From contig NZ_FUIA01000016.1 in the NCBI RefSeq assembly GCF_900163665.1, forward strand, positions 310,001 through 374,000: DNA of 64,000 nt, given 5' to 3'. Under the pieces are notes generated by a model. The model made no database searches. It worked only from the letters and a program-made list of their open reading frames with translations, and was not told where the DNA came from. Below are positions 8,861 to 17,573 of this stretch, piece by piece (the first letter of the stretch is position 1; each line of letters opens with the position of its first letter). The DNA is from Frigoribacterium sp. JB110. GTDB lineage: Bacteria; Actinomycetota; Actinomycetes; Actinomycetales; Microbacteriaceae. Position numbers and translations under genes: made by a program.

Positions 8861-9831
8861 CAGCTCGTCTCCTGCGTCTGGACTGCACGGCGCAGTGCGT
8901 CGACCGTGTGGACGAGGCCGTAGCCGTGCTTGTTGCGCAGCTCCTCGTCGTCGCCGAAGCCGGCGTACACCTGCGGGATGCCGAGTCGCTCGAAGGAGTT
9001 CAGGCTCACGCCGTTGTCGGTGACGACGTCGGAGATCCGGGTGGCGAGGCCGCCGTATGTGAGGTGGTCCTCGAGCACGACGAAGCGGCCGTCGGTCTCC
9101 GAGGCCGAGCGGATGACCAGCTCCGCGTCGATGGGCTTGAGGGTCCACATGTCGACCACGCGAACGCTCACGCCTTCCTTCGCCAGCTCGTCGGCTGCGT
9201 CGAGTGCCTGCGCCACTGTGGTGCCGTGGGTGAAGAGGGTGACGTCGCTGCCGTCGCGGGCGACGATGCCCCTGCCGATCCGGATGTCGTGCTCGCCCGG
9301 CGCGTAGAGGACCTTGTCCTTCTTCCCGACGGCGAGGCGGATGTAGATCGGTCCCGACATCTCCATCGACTGGCGCAGCACCTCGCCCACCATGACGGGG
9401 TCGCCGATCGACGTCACGGTCATGTTGGTCAGCGAGGCCATCAGGCTGAGGTCCTCGACGGCGTAGTGGGTGGAGCCGCCGTTTCCGACGAGGCCGCCGT
9501 GGGTGCCGATGATCTTCACCGGCAGGTTCGGGTAGCACACGTCGGAGCGCACCTGCTCGAGCGCGCGCATCGAGAGGAAGGGGAGCATGCCGGAGACGAC
9601 GGAGATGTTGCCGTCGTAGGCGAGGCCCGCGGCGATGCCGACGCACGCCTGCTCAGCGAGTCCGACGTCGATGAAGCGATCGGGGAAGGTGTCGCGGAAC
9701 TCGACGAGGGTCGCGCCGATGTCGGGGGTGAGGACCCACAGATTGTCGCGCTTCGCGCCCTCGGCGGCGAGGGTCTCGCCGATCACGGAGCGGGCCGACA
9801 GCATGTCGCCGAAGGTGAATGTTTCGGGCAT
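8860..9831 (-). CDS. Transketolase, C-terminal subunit
   Basis: A 323-residue protein with the pyrimidine-binding and C-terminal domains of transketolase. DVGLAEQACVGIAAGLA carries the glutamate that activates thiamine diphosphate. GTHGGLVGNGGSTH and VVDMWTLKPID match two-subunit transketolases of actinobacteria. It pairs with the gene immediately upstream, sharing one base at the junction (TGATG). Such split enzymes are common in dedicated sugar or sugar-acid operons, separate from the housekeeping full-length enzyme. The acceptor and donor are not known here. Confidence 0.9.
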   Translation of the reverse strand: MPETFTFGDMLSARSVIGETLAAEGAKRDNLWVLTPDIGATLVEFRDTFPDRFIDVGLAEQACVGIAAGLAYDGNISVVSGMLPFLSMRALEQVRSDVCYPNLPVKIIGTHGGLVGNGGSTHYAVEDLSLMASLTNMTVTSIGDPVMVGEVLRQSMEMSGPIYIRLAVGKKDKVLYAPGEHDIRIGRGIVARDGSDVTLFTHGTTVAQALDAADELAKEGVSVRVVDMWTLKPIDAELVIRSASETDGRFVVLEDHLTYGGLATRISDVVTDNGVSLNSFERLGIPQVYAGFGDDEELRNKHGYGLVHTVDALRRAVQTQETS

Positions 9832-10706
9832 CAGGCGTTCTCCTTCGTGCGGGAGGCGTCGAGCGCCGTCAGTGCACGCTCGAGGTCGGTGGGGTTGAGC
9901 GAGCCGGCGTGCCAGGCGAGGTTGCGCTCCATGAAGTCGACGCCCTTGCCCTTGACGGTCTCGCAGATGAGAACCGTGGGTACGTCGCTGTCGGCGTCGG
10001 GGAGGTCGTCGATCGCGCTGACGAGCTGGGACATGTCGTGACCGTCGATCTCCACGACGTTCCAGCCGAATGCGCGCCACTTGTCGGGGTAGGGCTCGAA
10101 CATGACGCGCTCCTCGGCGAAGCTCGTCATCATCTGGCGGTTGCGGTCGACGATGGCGACGAGATTGCCGAGTCGGTTGCTGCGGCCGGCCATCACCGCC
10201 TCCCACACCGAACCCTCGCCGGTCTCGCCGTCGCCGAGCAGCGTGATCACGCGGTGCTTCTCGCCGCGGCCGCGGGCGCTGAGCGCCATGCCGACCGCGA
10301 GCGGCAGGCCGTGGCCGAGCGATCCGGTGGAGGCCTCCACGCCGGGCAGCTGCACCTTGCAGGGGTGCATGCCGTAGGCGCTGTCGAGCTGGCCGTAAGT
10401 GGCGACGATGTCGTCGTACTCGAAGAAGCCGCGGATCGCCATGGCGATGTACATGCACACGGCGGCGTGGCCCTTGCTCAGCAGGAAGCGGTCGCGGTTC
10501 GGGTTGCTGATGTCGTCGGGGTCGACGCGCAGGCCGTGGTGGAACAGAGCGGTCAGGATGTCGGCGACCGACATGTCGCCGCCGATGTGCACTGCGCCCT
10601 CGTAGGTGCCGCAGAGCTCGAGCAGCTTGCGGCGGAGTTCGTAGGCCAGATCCTCCAGCTCCGCGACCGAGTGGTGCTCGCCAGGATCGATTCCGGCTGT
10701 GGTCAT
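9831..10706 (-). CDS. Transketolase, N-terminal (thiamine diphosphate) subunit
   Basis: A 291-residue protein with the PP-binding half of transketolase. GDGETGEGSVWEA followed by IVDRN is the GDG-N signature that binds Mg and thiamine diphosphate. Conserved HIGGDMSVADIL, LSKGHAAVCMY and GSLGHGLPLAVG lie earlier in the chain. It is the first gene of the eleven-gene operon, 233 bp from the divergent regulator gene. Placing transketolase first suggests it performs the key carbon-splitting step. No sugar kinase lies in the operon itself; the nearest is the DhaK-DhaL gene at 11658. Confidence 0.9.
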   Translation of the reverse strand: MTTAGIDPGEHHSVAELEDLAYELRRKLLELCGTYEGAVHIGGDMSVADILTALFHHGLRVDPDDISNPNRDRFLLSKGHAAVCMYIAMAIRGFFEYDDIVATYGQLDSAYGMHPCKVQLPGVEASTGSLGHGLPLAVGMALSARGRGEKHRVITLLGDGETGEGSVWEAVMAGRSNRLGNLVAIVDRNRQMMTSFAEERVMFEPYPDKWRAFGWNVVEIDGHDMSQLVSAIDDLPDADSDVPTVLICETVKGKGVDFMERNLAWHAGSLNPTDLERALTALDASRTKENA

Positions 10707-10817
10707 GCGTGTGTCTCCTCGCCTTCGAGGTCGATGGCAGCCCGCGGGTCGCCCTCGACGTTCGCACTGTCTGTTGGGGCCGACGGTGGCCCGTGAAGGA
10801 GACGGTAGCAGTATCTG

Positions 10818-10850
10818 GTTTAGGTGTAAACATGAATAGACGTAAACGTG
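10818..10850. promoter_or_regulatory. Candidate operator between the sugar operon and its regulator
   Basis: The gap between the divergent genes holds a perfect inverted repeat GTTTA-N4-TAAAC (10818-10831). It overlaps a direct repeat of the core GTAAAC, at 10826-10831 and 10841-10846, that is 15 bp apart. It is AT-rich against its surroundings. Position and symmetry suit an operator for the MarR-type regulator. Binding is inferred, not shown. Confidence 0.45.
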
Positions 10851-10939
10851 TTGAAATGCATCGCGAGTCCGATGCGCACCACGTCCTGATGCGACAATGG
10901 GGCGGGTACCGCGGCCTGCCGCCGCCTGAGGGGAGCGAG

Positions 10940-11452
10940 ATGACCGACGTCAACGTCAGCACCGAGGCGGACGCGGCCTCTCGTGGAGTTCCTGCCGGAG
11001 CGGTCACCGAGCCCCTCGATGACGTCATCTCGCCCGACCTGTTCGTGCCGCGCTTGGTCGCTCTGCTGTCGAATGCACTGGTGTGGCGCGAATCGCACCA
11101 GCTGCGGCGCGCGGTCGGCCTCGGCACCAATGACTGGCGAGTCCTCTCGGCGTTGGCGATACGGCCAGGGCAGCCGTCGAACGAGGTGTCGGACTTCCTC
11201 AGCGTGAACAAAGCAGTCGTGTCGAAGAGCGTGAACACTCTGCTCGACCACGAACTGATCGTCGTCGGCGACGGACCGCGCGGCTCCCGCCCGCTGTACC
11301 TGAACGAGGCGGGCGCCGAGATGCACGCCAGAATGAAGCCGATCTCTACGAGTGGTGAGGAGATCATCCTCGCCGGGCTGAGCGCCGACGAGGTGCGCAC
11401 GGCGACGGAGACCCTGCAGGGCATGCTCGACCGCATCCGCGCGGCGTCGTAG
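10940..11452 (+). CDS. MarR-type winged-helix transcriptional regulator
   Basis: A 170-residue DNA-binding protein. After a variable N-terminal 35 residues comes a MarR-like helical dimer segment and a winged helix: LGTNDWRVLSALAIRPGQPSNEV, then LSVNKAVVSKSVNTLLDHELI (recognition helix) and GPRGSRPLYL (wing). The start at 10940 is chosen because GAGGGGAG lies 6-7 bases upstream; an earlier in-frame ATG lacks such a site and would run through the operator. It diverges from the transketolase operon and is its probable ligand-responsive regulator. Confidence 0.85.
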   Translation: MTDVNVSTEADAASRGVPAGAVTEPLDDVISPDLFVPRLVALLSNALVWRESHQLRRAVGLGTNDWRVLSALAIRPGQPSNEVSDFLSVNKAVVSKSVNTLLDHELIVVGDGPRGSRPLYLNEAGAEMHARMKPISTSGEEIILAGLSADEVRTATETLQGMLDRIRAAS

Positions 11453-11477
11453 TCGGCGGCGGGGCGGCGTGCGGCCG

Positions 11478-11572
11478 GTTCCGGTGTGCCGAACTGCTCT
11501 TCCCCGTACTTCTTGGGGTCTCGGGTGTGCCGAATTGCGCTTAGATCTGGGCGGTGGCGCAATTTCGGGCAC
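11478..11572. repeat. Dispersed intergenic repeat, copy A
   Basis: A 22-bp stretch at 11478-11499 recurs exactly at 19880-19901. After the same spacing, both are followed by a variant of CGGGTGTGCCGAATTGCGC. The second half forms an imperfect hairpin with 11557-11572. Copy A fills most of the 205-bp gap before the kinase gene. Confidence 0.6.
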
Positions 11573-11657
11573 TGGAGCGGGCGAGCAAAGCGAGCGCTCG
11601 ATGGTTGTGGGGCCTTGCCCGAGTGTCGGATGGAGTGAAGAGGAGCAGGATGGATCC

Positions 11658-13313
11658 ATGAAGAAGCTCATCAACGCTCCGGAGAACGTCATCGACGACT
11701 ACATCGCGGGGCTGGTCTCGTCGCGGCCGCATCTGGCGCGTCTCGACGATGCGCCGGTGGTGGTGCGCAGCGATGATCAGCGCAAGCCGGATGATCGCGT
11801 CGCGATCGTCTCGGGAGGCGGTTCCGGGCACGAACCGGCGCATGCGGGGTACGTCGGTCGCGGGATGCTCGACGCCGCCGTGCTCGGGCCGGTGTTCACG
11901 TCGCCCTCCGTCGATGACGTGTACGCGGCGATCCACGCCGTCGCGACGGATGCCGGTGTGCTGCTGATCATCAAGAACTACACCGGCGACGTGCTCAACT
12001 TCTCGCTGGCCGCGGAGATGGCGCGTGCCGACGGCATCCGGGTCGAACGGGTCATCGTCGCCGACGACGCAGCACTGGGTGACTCGGCGGGTGCCGGCAG
12101 GCGAGGGCTCACCGCGACGGTGCTGGCGCACAAAGCGGCGGGTGCGGTGGCGCAGCGGGGTGCGGATCTCGATGGGGTGAAGGGTGCAGCCGAGCGTGTA
12201 CTGGCGCGGGCGGCGACGATGGGCGTCGCGCTCGGTGCGTGCACTGTGCCAGGCAGTGCTCGAGCGAACTTCGAACTCGACGAGAACGAGGTCGAATGGG
12301 GGTTGGGCATCCACGGCGAGCCCGGGCGGAACCGAGGCGAGGCGCTCGGTTCCGCCGAGACCGCAGAGGCTCTCGTCGAACAGGTGTGGGCTGCGATCGA
12401 CGGTGCACCCGGCGACGAGATCGTCGTGCTCGTGAACTCGCTGGGCGGTACTCCCGACCTCGAGATCCGCATCCTGCAGGGCGACGTGCTGCGCGCGCTG
12501 GAGGCCCGCGGAGCACGCGTGCGGCTGACATGGGCGGGGCACTTCCTGACATCGCTCGAGATGCCTGGGGCGTCGGTGACCGTCGCCGCCGTGGACGACG
12601 AACTCGTCGAGCTGCTGAGTGATGAGGCGGTCGTCGCGGCCTTTCCGCACCGCACCGCTGAGCACGTCGGGGCGCGCTCGCGGCCGTCGGGCGCACCGGT
12701 GGCCGAGGAGGCTCCGGGTGGCGAACCGACGCAGATCGGCGAGCGGATGTTCCGGATCGCCTCGCGGGTGTGCCGCGCGGCGATCGAGGCGGAGACGGAG
12801 CTGACCGACCTCGATCGCAGGGTCGGCGACGGGGATATGGGGACGAACCTCGCCAGGGGCGCACGCGCGATCCTCGACGCTGAACGACCGCTGTCGGCGA
12901 GCCCGGATGCTGCGTCGTTCCTGCGCGCCGCATCCGGAATCGCCCGTCGCGTCGTGGGCGGCACATCCGGTCCCCTGTACGCCGCAATGCTGCTGGGCAT
13001 GGGGGAGGAGATCGCGCGCTCGGGTGACGCGGGCGGCGCGTTCGCACACGGGGCTGAGCGGCTGATGGCGATCGGCGGGGCGAAACCGGGGGATCGGACG
13101 ATGGTCGACGCGCTCGCGCCTGCTGCTGAGGCATTCCGATCGGGTGGTGGCCTGACTCAAGCAGCCGAAGCGGCGCGGGTCGGCGCTGAGGCGACGGCCC
13201 AGGAAGCGGCGCACCTCGGTAGGAGCAGCTACCTCGGCGACCGCGCGATCGGCGTTCCGGACCCCGGCGCCGTCGCGATCGCGAAGCTGCTGGAGTCGCT
13301 CGCTGCGGAGTGA
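11658..13313 (+). CDS. Dihydroxyacetone kinase family protein, DhaK-DhaL fusion (ATP-dependent)
   Basis: A 551-residue single-chain kinase that phosphorylates a short ketose such as dihydroxyacetone or erythrulose with ATP. The DhaK domain (about 1-325) has GGGSGHEPAHAGYVG and GIHGEPG, whose His forms the covalent hemiaminal with the substrate. The DhaL domain (about 360-551) has RRVGDGDMGTN, the Asp triad that binds Mg-ATP through phospholipids/metal. ATP-type fused enzymes need no PTS partner. The ATG at 11658 is in frame; the ATG at 11650 is not. Location beside the transketolase operon suggests it supplies phosphorylated C3/C4 ketose. Confidence 0.88.
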   Translation: MKKLINAPENVIDDYIAGLVSSRPHLARLDDAPVVVRSDDQRKPDDRVAIVSGGGSGHEPAHAGYVGRGMLDAAVLGPVFTSPSVDDVYAAIHAVATDAGVLLIIKNYTGDVLNFSLAAEMARADGIRVERVIVADDAALGDSAGAGRRGLTATVLAHKAAGAVAQRGADLDGVKGAAERVLARAATMGVALGACTVPGSARANFELDENEVEWGLGIHGEPGRNRGEALGSAETAEALVEQVWAAIDGAPGDEIVVLVNSLGGTPDLEIRILQGDVLRALEARGARVRLTWAGHFLTSLEMPGASVTVAAVDDELVELLSDEAVVAAFPHRTAEHVGARSRPSGAPVAEEAPGGEPTQIGERMFRIASRVCRAAIEAETELTDLDRRVGDGDMGTNLARGARAILDAERPLSASPDAASFLRAASGIARRVVGGTSGPLYAAMLLGMGEEIARSGDAGGAFAHGAERLMAIGGAKPGDRTMVDALAPAAEAFRSGGGLTQAAEAARVGAEATAQEAAHLGRSSYLGDRAIGVPDPGAVAIAKLLESLAAE

Positions 13314-13360
13314 TGGTGGGATTCTGGGCTTCGCCATCGAGCTCGCGTAGGTTCGTCGTC

Positions 13361-14809
13361 ATGGGCGACAAACCGATTCTTCCCGGCTTCCACCCCGATC
13401 CGTCGATCTGCCGAGCGGGGGATGAGTACTTCATCGCGAACTCGTCGTTCGAGTACGTGCCGGGCGTCCCGATCCACCGCTCTGCCGATCTCGTGACGTG
13501 GGAGCTGGTCGGGCACGCGTTGCCCGATGCGGAGGAGATCGCTGCGCCCGAGGGTGCTGCGGGTGCGAGCAGCGGCGTCTTCGCGCCGACGCTGCGCCAC
13601 CACGACGGTCGGTTCTGGCTGACGACCACGGCCATCGGGCGCATTCGGGAGGGGCAGCTCATCACGCATGCCGAGCATCCGGATGGCCCGTGGTCGGCCC
13701 CGGTGCGGGTGCCCGACACGATCGGCATCGATCCGGACCTCGCCTGGGACGATGAGGGCCGGTGCCTGCTGACCTGGCGCAGCATGAGCCCGCCGGGCAT
13801 CCGCCAGGTCGAGATCGATCCGGCAACGGGAGAGCAGTTCGGTGACACGCGGATGCTGTGGCCGGGCGGCGGGGCTCTTGCCGAGACCGAGGGCCCCCAC
13901 CTCATCCGGCGCGGGGACTGGTGGTATCTGGTCGTCGCCGAAGGAGGCACAGGGCTGGGGCACGGTGTTTCCGTCGCCCGTGCCCGCGATCCGCGCGGAC
14001 CGTTCCAGGAGCATCCGGCCAACCCGATCTTCTCGCACCGCAGCACGGGTCATCCGGTGCAGGCGGCAGGGCATGCGGATCTCGTGGAGCGGCCGGACGG
14101 CACATGGGCGATGGTGTTCCTCGGCATCCGTCAGAACGGCTCGTTCCCTCGTTTCCACGTGAACGGGCGAGAGACCTTCCTCGCGGGGGTCGAGTGGGTC
14201 GACGACTGGCCGGTGGTCGATGAGGGTGCGCTCGCCGAGACGACGGAGCCGATGGGCTTCGTCGAGCGATTCGAGTCGTTGGGTCTGCGCTGGGTGTCGC
14301 CGAGCGTTGCGCCGGAGTCGTTTGCGCGTGCCGATGGCGGACTTGTGCTCGCCGCGGGACGCGACGCCTCCTCGGGCGAGCAGACCCGCGTGCTGTGCGC
14401 TAGAGTCACCGTGCACGAGTGGGATGCGACTGCGGCGGTCGACGACGACGCATGCCTGTCCGTGCGGATCGACGCGGGGCACTGGTGCGGCGCGGAGGTC
14501 GTCGGTGGGGTGCTGAGAGCGCGTGCGGTGTCTGCCCCGTTCGACCAGGTGTTCGCCGAGACGCAGCTCCCTGATGGTGCTCGCCTCGCGCTGCGGGCCC
14601 GCGCCGTCGACGGGCACCACTCCAATGGACTCGGGCCCGACACGATTTCGGTCGGCTACGAGCAGGCAGGTGAGTTCACCGCGATCGCCGCGATCGACGG
14701 GCGGTACGTCTCGACCGAGCTCGCCGGAGGCTTCACGGGCCGGATGATCGGGATCGAGGCACTGGGCGGCGAAGTGCGGGTGCGGGAAGTGGTGTTCGCG
14801 CCGCGTTGA
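13361..14809 (+). CDS. Glycoside hydrolase family 43 (beta-xylosidase/arabinofuranosidase-like)
   Basis: A 482-residue enzyme that cleaves xylose or arabinose from oligosaccharides by inversion. The five-bladed propeller (about 1-290) opens with GFHPDPSICRAGDEYF, whose Asp is the general base. IGIDPDLAWDD carries the pKa-modulating Asp and ETEGPHL the general acid Glu. A C-terminal beta-sandwich domain (about 300-482), as in XynB-type enzymes, follows. No signal peptide is seen, so it probably acts on imported oligosaccharides. It begins 47 bp after the kinase gene and may be co-transcribed, linking the locus to plant-derived pentoses. Confidence 0.88.
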   Translation: MGDKPILPGFHPDPSICRAGDEYFIANSSFEYVPGVPIHRSADLVTWELVGHALPDAEEIAAPEGAAGASSGVFAPTLRHHDGRFWLTTTAIGRIREGQLITHAEHPDGPWSAPVRVPDTIGIDPDLAWDDEGRCLLTWRSMSPPGIRQVEIDPATGEQFGDTRMLWPGGGALAETEGPHLIRRGDWWYLVVAEGGTGLGHGVSVARARDPRGPFQEHPANPIFSHRSTGHPVQAAGHADLVERPDGTWAMVFLGIRQNGSFPRFHVNGRETFLAGVEWVDDWPVVDEGALAETTEPMGFVERFESLGLRWVSPSVAPESFARADGGLVLAAGRDASSGEQTRVLCARVTVHEWDATAAVDDDACLSVRIDAGHWCGAEVVGGVLRARAVSAPFDQVFAETQLPDGARLALRARAVDGHHSNGLGPDTISVGYEQAGEFTAIAAIDGRYVSTELAGGFTGRMIGIEALGGEVRVREVVFAPR

Positions 14810-14908
14810 GAGACGCGCGCCGTTCGCGCTGGAAGCGCACCTGGTCGCGGCCGCTGGCACGGGGCAGTTGTCCCCGAGAATGTCGGACCCCCTTCCTGGA
14901 CTTGGAGC

Positions 14909-15447
14909 ATGCAAGGGAACCTGATCCCACTCGCCGAGGCGCTCGAGCATCTCGCGTCGGCCGGCGGCGAGCGTGCGGTCGGGGAACTGTCGTCAGCGGA
15001 GCTGGTGGCGGTGAACGGGGCCTTCTCGACCGACCGGTATCGATCGAAACGGCCCGCCGAGCAGCGGTCGACGCGCAGACGGTGCCGTCGGTGTTCGGCT
15101 CGAAGAGCGAGATCCTCGATCTGGGGCGCAGGCAGCGGTACCTCACACCGGCGCAGAAGCTTGCGATCGCGGAACGCGACGGCGGGTGTGCCCGGTGCGG
15201 AGCTCCGCCGGGGTTCACCTCGGTGCACCACATCCGATGGTGGGCAGCGCACGGCGGAAGGACTGACCTCGGCAACGGCGTGCTGCTTTGCACCGAATGT
15301 CATCACGTGATTCACGACGACGGCTGGAGCGTCGAGATTCGCGACACCGGCACGCGCGCGACGGCGTGGTTCACGCCGCCCGCAAGCGCCGACCCTACCC
15401 GCACGCCCCAGCGCGGCCTCAGTGCACATCTCGACCTGGCGGCCTGA
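14909..15447 (+). pseudogene. DUF222/HNH endonuclease gene remnant with internal deletion and frameshift
   Basis: The first ~45 codons (from ATG 14909; EALEHLASAGG, ELSSAELVAVNGAF) resemble the start of the large actinobacterial DUF222/HNH family. After about 15045 the frame changes, and from there to 15447 another frame encodes the family's C-terminus: LDLGRRQRYLTPAQKLAI, CARCGAPP, HHIRWWAAHGGRTDLGN and LLCTECHHVIHDDGW, a complete HNH motif. The middle ~250 residues normally present are absent, so an out-of-frame deletion joined the two ends. Family members number in the dozens in some Microbacteriaceae. Probably non-functional. Confidence 0.7.
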
Positions 15448-15470
15448 GTCGTCACCTCGGGCCTGGCGCC

Positions 15471-16007
15471 CTATTCGATACCTGTGAGCACGGACGCCAG
15501 CGCAAGCGCACTGGCCGTGATTCCGATGGCGGCGATGACCGTCATCGCGATCGTCAAGACCGTCCAGCGCACAGGAGGCAGCATGTGGACGACGAGCGCT
15601 CCGAGCGGCAGGAGCACGACGATGCCGCTGATGACACCGGGCATCGGGCTCCACGAGAGCAGGCTCAGCATGATATGGATCGCGCCATTGACCATCAGTG
15701 CATAGGCGACACACACCAGGCCTTCGGTGCTCCAGCGTGGTCGGATCGCCACGGCGATGACGGCGATCGCGAGTACAGCGGCCGTGACGATGGCGAGCAC
15801 GACGGCGAACTCGGCCTGGTCGCCGTGCAAAGAGCGTCCCGGGAGCCAGGGGTGTGCGGCAATCCAGCCGGTCATGTCGCGCAGCCACTCCTCGACATTG
15901 TGCAGCACCACGGCTCCGGCCGTCGCCGCCCACAGCAGCACCAGACGCCGGTCGCTGACCTTCTCGGCCGCCCTGTCGCCAGCGGCGTCGGCGAGTACTT
16001 GGTTCAT
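15471..16007 (-). CDS. HXXEE-motif integral membrane protein
   Basis: A 178-residue membrane protein with about five hydrophobic helices. The first helix ends in HNVEEW, the HXXEE motif that defines an uncharacterised membrane family, possibly metal-dependent. Further conserved residues sit in MVNGAIHI. It diverges from a TetR-type regulator gene, which probably controls it through the repeat at 16019-16047. Function unknown. Confidence 0.75.
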   Translation of the reverse strand: MNQVLADAAGDRAAEKVSDRRLVLLWAATAGAVVLHNVEEWLRDMTGWIAAHPWLPGRSLHGDQAEFAVVLAIVTAAVLAIAVIAVAIRPRWSTEGLVCVAYALMVNGAIHIMLSLLSWSPMPGVISGIVVLLPLGALVVHMLPPVRWTVLTIAMTVIAAIGITASALALASVLTGIE

Positions 16008-16018
16008 GATCGTCCCTT

Positions 16019-16047
16019 ACGACTGTATTAGAGGGTAGTACGACTGT
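16019..16047. promoter_or_regulatory. Direct-repeat operator candidate between HXXEE and TetR genes
   Basis: TACGACTGTA occurs at 16019-16028 and again at 16038-16047, 19 bp apart, within the 51-bp divergent gap. The second copy runs into a TATGCT that could be a -10 box for the regulator. The arrangement suits autoregulation by the adjacent TetR-type protein; this is inferred from position only. Confidence 0.45.
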
Positions 16048-16058
16048 ATGCTGGGCTC

Positions 16059-16679
16059 ATGACGGATGCAAGGGGCGGTAAGCGCAGACTGGCTGAGGCG
16101 CTCACACACGTCGTGGCCCGTGAAGGGATCGCGGGTGTCAGCGTGCGCGCGGTCGCGGCCGAGGCGGGAGTAAGCGGTGGAACGGTGCAGCATTACTTCT
16201 CCACCCGCGCCGAGATGATCCGGTACGCCATGGAGTGGACGTCGGTTCAGGTGGAGCAACGCCTTGCCGGGGTGCCTCGCTGGGGAGAGGTATGGGAGTG
16301 GACACGAGAGATCCTGCTCGAGTTGCTGCCGCTGGACGCTGACCGGCGTCGCGAACACGCGGTCTGGCTCGCGTTCGTCGCCCACGCCAGGACCGATCCG
16401 GCACTCGCGGAGCTGAAGCGACTGACGAACGTGATGATGCGCGAGCTCTACTCGCGCATCATCCGCGCGCGGCGAGGTCTTCCCGTGCACACCGAGGGCA
16501 CCGCGCCCTCCGATCCCGAAGTTGACGCCGACACGCTACTTCTGCAGTCCCTGCTGGACGGCCTCTCGCTGCAGCTCGTGGACCTGAAAGCGGACGATGC
16601 TGCGCGAGAAGGCCCGGAGCTTCTCGATCGATACCTCGCCCTGGCCGTCGACCGGCCCGCCAAGCGGGAGAACACGTGA
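16059..16679 (+). CDS. TetR/AcrR family transcriptional regulator
   Basis: A 206-residue repressor-type protein. The HTH is canonical: LTHVVAREGIAGVSVRAVAAEAGVS, then GGTVQHYFSTRAEMI with the recognition helix and conserved Tyr-Phe. The C-terminal ligand domain is unrelated to the other TetR proteins of the window and resembles the BetI-like C-terminal group. It diverges from the HXXEE membrane protein gene with only 51 bp between them, so both promoters are probably repressed from one site. Confidence 0.88.
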   Translation: MTDARGGKRRLAEALTHVVAREGIAGVSVRAVAAEAGVSGGTVQHYFSTRAEMIRYAMEWTSVQVEQRLAGVPRWGEVWEWTREILLELLPLDADRRREHAVWLAFVAHARTDPALAELKRLTNVMMRELYSRIIRARRGLPVHTEGTAPSDPEVDADTLLLQSLLDGLSLQLVDLKADDAAREGPELLDRYLALAVDRPAKRENT

Positions 16680-17573
16680 ACACCGCAAGGAGACCGGAGG
16701 CTCCGCCACTCCGCTATCACCACCCGGGCACGATCGTGTGACTCGGGGCTGATGCTGGTTCAGGTGACAGTTTCGGTCTGGGCCCCGGGAATCGTGGGCG
16801 TGTTCCTCACGGTGCACGGCACTTGTTGTTGCTATCCCAACGTCTTCCGACGTTGCGACGGTGTGCAGGAATGATCTGCGTCAGGCGAACGCCTGGAAGG
16901 GGTCCTCTACTGGGGCGCTGGTGAGGCTGTTGGCGTAGGTCGACAGGGTGTACACGCCAACGCCCAGCACGACATTCAGAGCTTGCAGGCGATCGTGGTC
17001 GGCCGCCGTGTCCGAGCGGCTGCGCGCCCAGTGGGTACAGGCCATCGGTCCGACCAGGATGCGTGTGACCTGGAGGTCGACCTGCGGCGCCTCGTGCCTG
17101 AACACGCAGTTCGACTCGACGTGGCCAGTTGGATCGGACCTTGAACGCTCGTGCGCGGGTCACGTTCCGCATAGCGAAAATGGTGCTCCACGAGCGCGGC
17201 TAGGCCCCTCAAGGTGCTGGTCGAGCTTCGCTTGCACCTCTCGGAGGCGACATCTTTCGGCCGGCGGAGGGGGCGAAGAGTCGTTGCCCGTCCCTCTCGA
17301 TCAGCCAGTAGATGGTGCCCGATCCTTGAGTGTCGTGGGAGAGCTCCTGTTCGATATCGCCGGGCTGCCGTACGAATTCGCTCGAATGTGTGTTGGAGAA
17401 CCTGCAATTGAGGAAGATCGACACGGCTCGGCGGTCGGCGGATCTTGGGTGCGAGGCGCAGCGATCTACCGATCCCTCAGCAAGGCCAACACCCGGTTCG
17501 GGGTGAAACGCTCAGCGATGGCACGGAGACTTCAGGGAGACATCTGCGCGGTGCCGAACGCGCGATCCGCCGG
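16680..17573. other. 894 bp without a recognisable gene
   Basis: No frame gives a protein I can recognise. A short minus-strand frame (16881-17105) ends in a hydrophobic stretch ALNVVLGVGVYTLSTYANSL, and another (17209-17424) contains GSGTIYWLIERDGQRLFAP. Both are broken by frame changes and lack plausible starts. G+C is visibly lower and codon bias weaker than in the flanks, so this is most likely decayed coding DNA between two TetR modules. Confidence 0.4.

Noticed and set aside
1..10706. Sulfoquinovose transketolase (sulfo-TK) pathway
   Set aside because: No sulfoquinovosidase, sulfosugar isomerase or sulfolactaldehyde genes are present among the eleven genes.
11650..11658. ATG at 11650 as the dihydroxyacetone kinase start
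   Set aside because: It is out of frame with the kinase by 8 bases; the ATG at 11658 begins the recognisable MKKLINAPENV.
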